Below are positions 6,706-12,344 of a stretch of DNA of 12,344 bases, one piece after another. Within the stretch, counting starts at the first letter, position 1; every line of letters starts with the position of its first letter. The notes under the pieces are model-generated. The model was not told the DNA's origin and made no database searches. It worked only from the letters and a program-made list of their open reading frames with translations. Source of the DNA: an uncultured Parabacteroides sp. GTDB lineage: Bacteria > Bacteroidota > Bacteroidia > Bacteroidales > Tannerellaceae. The stretch lies in NCBI GenBank assembly GCA_937890135.1, contig CALBYC010000005.1, positions 1 through 12,344 on the forward strand, in the 5' to 3' direction. The translations under genes were made by a program, and so were the position numbers.

Positions 6706-8729
6706 GGGGGACGGACTCCAACAAATACACGTTGGCAGTTAATTCTTCCGCGCAAGTAAATAGCAAATTGAAGGTCGGAGCTAACATTAACGCCCACTAT
6801 CAGGTCTATAATGAACCCGTCGCAGGAGTAGCGAATTTAGTGGAAATGACCTATAAGGCGCAGGCTTTTCACCCGACATATACGGCGGATGGCAGGTATG
6901 CAGACACTTTTGTCCGCACACCCGGGCATAACATCTACCGCCACCCGTTGGCCTTGGCGGATGAGGGGGAAAACAAGCATAAGTCATTGCGGATGCTGGC
7001 CAACCTGTCTGCCGAATACAAACTGCCTTTTGATATCACTTACAATTTGAATATAGGTTTGAATAAATACGATTATTTACAATCAAGGTTTGCCCCGCAG
7101 GTGTATGAGTATCAACTTAAGACAAACGAAGAGAAGAAGATTGTCTTTGACGGGCAGAACACCCGCCACACATACAAGAAAGATCAAAACAATCTGGCTG
7201 TAACGATCTTTAATACTTTATCTTGGGGTAAGACTTTCTATGAGTCGCATGATGTCAAAGCCCTTTTGGGTTATAGTTATGAAAGTGATTCCAAGTCTTG
7301 GTTTTCAGGGAAGAACGAAGGATATTTGGGTAATGAATTACATGAACTGAATGCAGGTTCTAACAATGCGGTAGTGGCAGGTACTTCTTCCAAATCGGTA
7401 CTGATGTCATATTTTGGTCGCATCAACTATGCCTTTAAAGACCGTTATTTGCTTGAAGCGAACTTCCGTTATGATGGCTCTTCCCGTTTTGCCAAAGGTA
7501 ACCGTTGGGGCATTTTCCCGTCTTTCTCCGCAGGTTGGAGATTAAGCGAGGAGCATTTCTTGAATGATGTCCCGTGGATTTACAACTTGAAACTCCGTGC
7601 CTCGTGGGGGCAATTGGGCAATGAAAGGATAGACATGTTCCGTTATGTGGATTTGATGGAGCTGGGTGTCAATTACCCTTTGAACGGTACTATCCAGTCC
7701 GGTGCTGCTGTCACGGAATATAATGATCCGAACATCACATGGGAAACGACCACGATGACCAATGTAGGGGTTGATGCCAGTTTGCTCGATGGAAATTTGG
7801 ACTTTTCTTTTGAAGTGTTTGACAAACGGACTTCGGACATCTTGAGGAAGGTGACGCTTCCGGATCAGGTCGGAGGTTTGGTTGGTCCTATCCAAAACAT
7901 CGGAGAGGTAAGCAACAAGGGATTTGAATTGAATTTGGGCTATCGGGACGCAATAGGGAATTTCCGTTATGAGGTCAACGGCAATATGACGTTTGTCAAG
8001 AATAGGATAACAAGCCTGAAAGGTCAGACGATTATTGATGGAATGTTCATCCTTCAGGAGGGGCAACCGATAGATTCATACTACATGCTCCATGCCATCG
8101 GCATTTTCCAGTCTCAGGAAGAGATTGACGGCAGCCCTTACCAGACCGCAAACACGAAACCCGGATACTTGAAGTTTGAAGATGTGAATGGGGATGGTAA
8201 GATAACGGAGGATGACCGGAAGATTTGCGGAGGGGTCATCCCGAAGGTGACATACGGGTTTAATATCAACTTGGGATATAAGGATTGGGACTTGTCTGCT
8301 TTTTTCCAAGGCGTGACGGATGTGTATACTTATGGTGATCGTATCGGTGCTACTCCGTTATGGTTTGGTTGCGGCCTGCCCAAACAATGGCTGACCGATG
8401 CGTGGACTCCCGAACGAGGAGAGAAGGCTACGCTTCCGATCCTTACGACGTATGAGGGCTCTTTGAATGAAAACTTCAGGACGAATGATTTTTGGTTGAG
8501 GAATGCTTCTTACTTGCGCTTGAAGAATTTGCAGCTCTCTTACAATGTCCCGGCTTCATTCTTAAGGGACGGGGTCATCAAGCGTATGAAGATTTTTGCC
8601 AATGCGCAGAACTTGTTAACCTTTTCCCCGATGAAAGATTTTGATCCGGAAAAGAATTTAAAGGGGAGCAATTGGTATGCTTATCCTTCGGTTCGTACTT
8701 ATACGGCAGGTGTTAATGTTACATTTTAA
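6675..8729 (+). pseudogene. C-terminal half of the split SusC: beta-barrel
   Basis: About 683 residues continue the transporter barrel in the second frame. They include typical barrel strands such as SYFGRINYAFKDRYLLEANF, then RYDGSSRFAKGNRWGIFPSF, and the conserved end YPSVRTYTAGVNVTF with the C-terminal Phe used in outer-membrane insertion. There is no signal peptide and no plausible start; the frame merely happens to contain a TTG at 6675. It should therefore be untranslated or non-functional unless the duplication is lost. Its stop is 13 bp before the susD ATG. Confidence 0.85.
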
Positions 8730-8742
8730 TTGAAGAACAGTC

Positions 8743-10230
8743 ATGAAAAAATATATAAATGCACTCATGGTGGCGATAGGCCTTGTTTTTGTCTCATGTG
8801 ACAGTTGGTTGGACGTAACCCCTTCCGACCAGTATTCCGCAGAAACATTTTGGAAAACGAAGGAGCATGCAAAAGCGGGTATGATGGGGTGTTACAATGC
8901 TTTGATGCCGTGGAGGTGGTTGCATACAATCGAATTCGATATGTTGACAGCCAATTCCATGCCGTATAATGAGGCCAATGGCACGCAAGCCATTGGTAAA
9001 GGCGAACATTTGTCCACGAATGCGCTGGTCGCTTCTTTGTGGAAAAATTGTTATACGGGCATTGGACGTGCCAATACTTTCATCAACAATGTGGAACGTG
9101 TCGAGATGGGAGAGGCCGAAAAGGCTCAAATGGTTGGTGAAGCAAAGTTTCTGAGAGCTTTCTTCTATTTGAACTTGGTGGATAAATTCGGTGGAGTCCC
9201 TTTGATTACGGAAATTCCCGATGCGGAGAAGCATAAGGGCTTACCTCGCAACAGCAAGGAGGAGGTGGTCTCTCAAATTATAGAGGATCTGGATGAGTCC
9301 ATCGCTGTCTTGCCGAAAACTTATGGAAGTTCGGATTTGGGTAGGGCGACGCAAGGGGCCGCCTTGGCTTTGAAAGCCCGTACTTTGCTATATAATTCTC
9401 GGTGGTCTGAAGCGGCAGAAGCTGCAAAGCAGTTGATGGATGAAGGAACTTATGGATTGTTCAACGATTACCGCCATTTCTTTAGTGAGCCCAACAAACA
9501 CAATTGCGAGGTGATATTTAATGTGGAAACGAAATCTCCCGAATATACGACTGGATATGATCAGCAGATTTGGAGGCTGAATCGTCCGGCTCCACTGAAG
9601 GAATTGGTTGATGTTTATCTGTGCGTTGATGGGGAATCTCCTTTGTACGACCCGGCTCATCCATATGAAAACAGAGACCCCCGTTTGCTGAAGTCCATTG
9701 TTTGTATCGGTTACCCCTATTTGGGAAAAACGATAACTAAGGACGATGTGGCAACGACCGGGTTTGGCGTGAAGAAATATACTTCATACGAAGACGACGT
9801 GGCGATTCCTTTGGTCGAACGCTCCGCTTTCAATTTTATTTTGATTCGTTATGCGGAAGTACTCTTGACTTATGCCGAGGCGCGCAATGAAGCATTCGGT
9901 CCGGATAAATCCGTTTATGATGCCATCAACCAATTGAGGAAACGGCCGGATATTGATATGCCCGAGGTCGAGAAGGGCTTGACGAAAGAGCAGATGAGGG
10001 AGGTCATTCGCAGGGAACGCCGTGTAGAACTGACGTTCGAAGGATTGTACTATTCTGACATTCTACGCTGGAGAACTGCCGAAAAGGAGAACAATGGCAT
10101 GATGCATAATAGTGAAGGGGTAGAAGTGGTTAAGCGGGCATTTAATCCGAAAAGGGATTACCTGTGGCCTGTCCCATACAACCAAATAGTCTTGAATCCG
10201 AGCCTCCAGCAGAACCCTAATTGGGATTGA
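8743..10230 (+). CDS. SusD/RagB-family glycan-binding outer-membrane lipoprotein
   Basis: 495 residues. A lipoprotein signal peptide ends at FVS-Cys19 and is followed by DSWLDVTPSDQYS, a usual SusD N-terminus. Family landmarks are GEAKFLRAFFYLNLVDKFGG with VPLITEIP, GAALALKARTLLYNSRW (TPR-like helices), YENRDPRLLKSI, RYAEVLLTYAEARNEA, RRERRVELTFEGLYYSDILRW, and the end LWPVPYNQIVLNPSLQQNPNW. SusD proteins sit on the cell surface as a lid on the SusC barrel and capture the glycan. The gene is intact and starts 13 bp after the susC frame ends, so it is probably co-transcribed. Its partner transporter here is frameshifted, which would leave it a binder without a channel and could lower its expression through polarity. 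Confidence 0.95.
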   Translation: MKKYINALMVAIGLVFVSCDSWLDVTPSDQYSAETFWKTKEHAKAGMMGCYNALMPWRWLHTIEFDMLTANSMPYNEANGTQAIGKGEHLSTNALVASLWKNCYTGIGRANTFINNVERVEMGEAEKAQMVGEAKFLRAFFYLNLVDKFGGVPLITEIPDAEKHKGLPRNSKEEVVSQIIEDLDESIAVLPKTYGSSDLGRATQGAALALKARTLLYNSRWSEAAEAAKQLMDEGTYGLFNDYRHFFSEPNKHNCEVIFNVETKSPEYTTGYDQQIWRLNRPAPLKELVDVYLCVDGESPLYDPAHPYENRDPRLLKSIVCIGYPYLGKTITKDDVATTGFGVKKYTSYEDDVAIPLVERSAFNFILIRYAEVLLTYAEARNEAFGPDKSVYDAINQLRKRPDIDMPEVEKGLTKEQMREVIRRERRVELTFEGLYYSDILRWRTAEKENNGMMHNSEGVEVVKRAFNPKRDYLWPVPYNQIVLNPSLQQNPNWD

Positions 10231-10265
10231 TGGATTGTGCCTGTCGTTTTTTTGGCAGAGCTTGT

Positions 10266-10302
10266 AAGGCACGGGAATGACGGGCGTTTTTTCCTGTGTC
10301 TT
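10266..10302 (+). terminator. Hairpin after susD
   Basis: AAGGCACGGGAA (10266-10277) pairs over 12 positions, two of them G-U, with TTCCTGTGTCTT (10291-10302), leaving a 13-nt loop. It lies 35 bp after the susD stop and overlaps the sulfatase promoter region. It lacks a clean T-run, so it may be a weak terminator or an mRNA 3'-end structure. Confidence 0.4.
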
Positions 10303-10320
10303 GGATTTATATTATCTTTG
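10289..10320 (+). promoter_or_regulatory. Candidate promoter of the first sulfatase gene
   Basis: TATCTTTG at 10313-10320 fits the -7 element TAnnTTTG, with a T-rich -33 region (TTTT at 10289-10292) 20 bp upstream. The predicted start, near 10327, leaves a leader of about 44 nt to the ATG at 10371. Confidence 0.5.
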
Positions 10321-10370
10321 AATTATTTTATAGGCATAAAAACAAAATACAACACAAAACGCATAATGAC

Positions 10371-11786
10371 ATGAACAACAAATTGGCCGTGTTGGCGGCA
10401 TTTTCTGCATTTTCCGCTGCGGGGATGGCAGCTGGTCATACAAATATTATTTTGATAAACCTGGATGATGTGGGATATGGTGATTTTTCCTGCAATGGAG
10501 CGTATGGCTACAGGACTCCCAACATCGACAAGATGGCATCTGACGGGGTAAGGTTCACCCATTTTTTGGCAGGGCAGCCTATCAGCGGCGCTTCGAGGGC
10601 GGGGTTGCTTACTGGCTGCTACCCTAACCGTGTTGGTTTTGCGGGAGCTCCCGGACCCGACTCGAATTACGGCATCAATCCTGATGAAATGACCATGGGG
10701 GAACTCTTGAAGCAAAAAGGATACGCTACCGCAATCTTTGGCAAATGGCATCTGGGTGACAAACACCAGTTCCTCCCTTTGCAAAACGGTTTTGACGAGT
10801 ATTATGGCTTGCCATATTCCAATGACATGTGGCCGTTCCACCCGCAGCAGGGCGATTGGTTCAATTTCCCGGATTTGCCTACGTATGACGGCAATGAGGT
10901 TGTTGGTTACAATACAGACCAAACCAGACTCACGACGGATTACACGACGCATTCTGTCGAATTCATCAAAAAGAACAAGAATAAACCTTTTTTCCTTTAC
11001 CTGGCGCATAATATGCCGCATGTCCCGCTTGCTGTGTCGGATAAGTTCAAAGGCAAAAGCGAGCAAGGCTTGTTTGGCGATGTGATGATGGAAATAGACT
11101 GGAGCGTGGGGGAAGTCCTCAAGACGGTGCGTGAGCTGGGGCTGGAGGATAATACGTTGGTCGTACTGACTTCCGACAACGGCCCGTGGACGAATTATGG
11201 GAATCATGCCGGGTCGGCAGGTGGATTGAGGGAGGCCAAGGCCACCACGTTCGATGGGGGGAACCGTGTCCCTTGCATCGTTTACTGGAAAGGCAAGACG
11301 AAACCGGGCACTACTTGCAACAAGCTGGCTTCTAATATTGACCTTTTCCCCACATTTGCCGAAGTGGCAAAGGCTCCGCTCCCAGCCAACAAGATTGACG
11401 GGGTCAGCATCTTGTCTTTGATTGAAGGCAAGGAGGAGGCTAATCCTCGTGAGTCGTTTGCCTATTATTATAACAAGAATGACCTGGAGGCGGTGACGGA
11501 TGGTATGTTTAAATTAGTGTTTCCTCATAAGTATGTAACGTATGGCGCATACGAACCGGGCAATGACGGGCAGCCGGGTAAGTTGACGAACCTTGAGCTG
11601 ACGAAGCCTGAGCTTTATGACTTGCGCCGTGACCCGGGTGAACGGTATAATGTGATAGGGCAATATCCGAATGAAGTGGCTAAATTGATGAAGATTGCGG
11701 ATAAGGTGCGTGGCGAGCTGGGGGATGACTTGACCCGAAAGAAAGGGACGGAACGCCGGCAACCTGCTTTTGTCAATGCCAAGTAA
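10371..11786 (+). CDS. Secreted S1-family sulfatase, serine-type (arylsulfatase A-like)
   Basis: 471 residues with an N-terminal signal peptide (NNKLAVLAAFSAFSAAGMAAG). It would hydrolyse sulfate esters on glycans in the periplasm or at the surface. Active-site features of the alkaline-phosphatase/sulfatase fold are visible: the metal ligands LDDVGYGD (Asp32, Asp33), the formylglycine motif SGASR at 72-76 with Ser72 as the residue to be converted, FGKWHLGD with Lys125 and His127, HNMPHVPL with His216, and TSDNGPW with Asp269 and Asn270. The C-terminal subdomain ends with LYDLRRDPGERYNVI. Ala replaces the usual Pro at the third motif position, an allowed variant. Maturation needs an anaerobic sulfatase-maturating radical-SAM enzyme, which is not in this window. 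The ATG at 10371 is preferred over an in-frame GTG at 10296, which lies upstream of the predicted promoter and would put an extra 25 residues before the signal peptide. Confidence 0.93.
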   Translation: MNNKLAVLAAFSAFSAAGMAAGHTNIILINLDDVGYGDFSCNGAYGYRTPNIDKMASDGVRFTHFLAGQPISGASRAGLLTGCYPNRVGFAGAPGPDSNYGINPDEMTMGELLKQKGYATAIFGKWHLGDKHQFLPLQNGFDEYYGLPYSNDMWPFHPQQGDWFNFPDLPTYDGNEVVGYNTDQTRLTTDYTTHSVEFIKKNKNKPFFLYLAHNMPHVPLAVSDKFKGKSEQGLFGDVMMEIDWSVGEVLKTVRELGLEDNTLVVLTSDNGPWTNYGNHAGSAGGLREAKATTFDGGNRVPCIVYWKGKTKPGTTCNKLASNIDLFPTFAEVAKAPLPANKIDGVSILSLIEGKEEANPRESFAYYYNKNDLEAVTDGMFKLVFPHKYVTYGAYEPGNDGQPGKLTNLELTKPELYDLRRDPGERYNVIGQYPNEVAKLMKIADKVRGELGDDLTRKKGTERRQPAFVNAK

Positions 11787-11796
11787 TGGAAGGGGA

Positions 11797-12344
11797 ATGA
11801 ACGGCTTTTTCTTGAAAATAGGATGGACGGCCTGTTGCCTCATAGGTTGCGGGCTGTCTGCATTTGCGGCTAACTTGTCTGGGCAAGGCCAGAGACCTAA
11901 CATTTTGTTTATATTGTCCGATGACCATACATCCCAATCATGGGGTATTTACGGAGGCGTTTTGGGCGAGTACGCTTGCAACGTCAATATCCGGAGATTG
12001 GCGGCAGAGGGCTGCGTGCTTGATAATTGCTTTTGCACGAACTCGATTTCTTCCCCGAGCCGAGCTTCCATATTGACGGGAGCGTACAGCCATGTGAACG
12101 GGCTGTATACGTTGAGTGATGCTTTTGATGAAAGTCAGGACAACATAGCCAAAGCGTTGAAGGCGGGCGGCTATCAGACTGCTGTCATCGGGAAGTGGCA
12201 TCTGAAGACACAGCCGCAGGGCTTTGATTATTATTCTGTGTTCCACGACCAAGGTGAATACCGCGACCCTACGTTCATAAACAGTACCGGCCCGTGGCCC
12301 GGCGAACGGAATTACGGGGAACGAGTGCGTGGCTTCTCTACGGA
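11797..12344 (+). CDS. Second S1-family sulfatase, serine-type, 3' end outside the window
   Basis: A frame open from the ATG at 11797 to the end of the window gives the first 182 residues. It starts 10 bp after the preceding sulfatase stop, behind a purine-rich GGAAGGGGA, so the two are probably co-translated. The N-terminus is a signal sequence (FLKIGWTACCLIGCGLSAFA); it also contains a clean lipobox LIGC at 15-18, so it may be a lipoprotein. Sulfatase landmarks are RPNILFILSDDH with Asp42 and Asp43, the formylglycine motif SSPSR at 85-89 within SISSPSRASILTGAYSHVNG, and IGKWHL with Lys133 and His135. Its layout (SHVNGLYTL..., KTQPQGFDYYSVFHDQGEY) resembles N-acetylglucosamine-6-sulfatase or mucin-desulfating types more than the first sulfatase does. 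The exact subfamily is uncertain because the C-terminus is missing. Confidence 0.9.
   Translation, partial: MNGFFLKIGWTACCLIGCGLSAFAANLSGQGQRPNILFILSDDHTSQSWGIYGGVLGEYACNVNIRRLAAEGCVLDNCFCTNSISSPSRASILTGAYSHVNGLYTLSDAFDESQDNIAKALKAGGYQTAVIGKWHLKTQPQGFDYYSVFHDQGEYRDPTFINSTGPWPGERNYGERVRGFST

Larger units (their letters stand above)
5347..8729 (+). pseudogene. SusC/RagA-family TonB-dependent outer-membrane transporter, split by an 8-bp duplication frameshift
   Basis: Two consecutive reading frames (5347-6705 and 6675-8729) together make one SusC transporter. Frame 1 reads SGGDEKYTYSVSL and then goes wrong; frame 2 continues GYGDQNGVLRGTDSNKY, the normal next beta-strand in SusC proteins. The break coincides with a tandem copy of TCTGTATC (6658-6665 and 6666-6673). 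Without one copy the codons read YSVSLGYGDQ, and the gene becomes 3375 bp with 1124 residues, a normal SusC length with an STN domain. The rest of both halves is free of other lesions, so the event looks recent. Intact, it would import a glycan with the SusD lipoprotein, driven by TonB, and signal through the FecR protein. As written, no full-length barrel can be made without frameshifting. Confidence 0.93.

Noticed and set aside
10296..10370. GTG start giving the sulfatase 25 extra residues
   Set aside because: It lies upstream of the predicted promoter and would bury the signal peptide; the ATG at 10371 gives a normal secretion signal.
10323..11207. Minus-strand open frame of 294 residues opposite the first sulfatase
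   Set aside because: It is a shadow of a gene with clear catalytic motifs on the plus strand; no domain is visible in it.
1..12344. CRISPR arrays, tRNA or rRNA genes, insertion sequences and integrase-type attachment sites
   Set aside because: I saw no regularly spaced repeats, cloverleaf-like sequence, transposase or flanking direct repeats in the window.

Overview
The window looks like a chromosomal segment of a gut-type Bacteroidales bacterium (Bacteroides, Parabacteroides or a relative). This rests on the SusC/SusD pair, the FecR-type anti-sigma factor with an ECF sigma factor, N-terminal sulfatase domains, a class II ribonucleotide reductase with a C-terminal zinc ribbon, and several copies of the Bacteroidetes -7 promoter element TAnnTTTG. 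The genus cannot be fixed from the sequence alone.

Layout. Positions 76-2619 (+) hold nrdJ, the B12-dependent ribonucleotide reductase. It converges on a small bactofilin gene (2675-3061, -), and a 13-bp hairpin lies between them. The bactofilin is divergent from folB (3117-3476, +), and both promoters sit in about 55 bp. folB then converges, with a 2-bp gap, on an ECF sigma factor gene (3479-4063, -). From 4194 onward everything on the + strand forms a polysaccharide utilization locus (PUL): the FecR anti-sigma factor, a SusC-type TonB-dependent transporter with an STN signalling domain (5347-8729), a SusD lipoprotein (8743-10230), a sulfatase (10371-11786), and a second sulfatase (from 11797) that runs off the window.

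How the genes would work together (inference from family knowledge): SusD and SusC bind and import a glycan. The STN domain of SusC contacts FecR in the periplasm. FecR releases the ECF sigma factor, which switches on the PUL. The two sulfatases remove sulfate esters, so the substrate is probably a sulfated glycan. ECF-sigma/anti-sigma PULs with sulfatases are typical of host mucin O-glycan use in Bacteroides.

Three things stand out. (1) The susC gene is split by a frameshift that is exactly explained by a tandem duplication of the 8-mer TCTGTATC at 6658-6673; removing one copy restores an intact 1124-residue transporter. (2) The fecR-susC gap carries, on the minus strand, a well-formed promoter and an intrinsic terminator about 110 nt apart. 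They delimit an antisense RNA to the susC leader that resembles the DonS class of PUL-repressing RNAs. (3) The bactofilin gene contains a perfect 36-bp inverted repeat. It appears to have arisen by templated copying and has added nine foreign residues in frame to the beta-helix.
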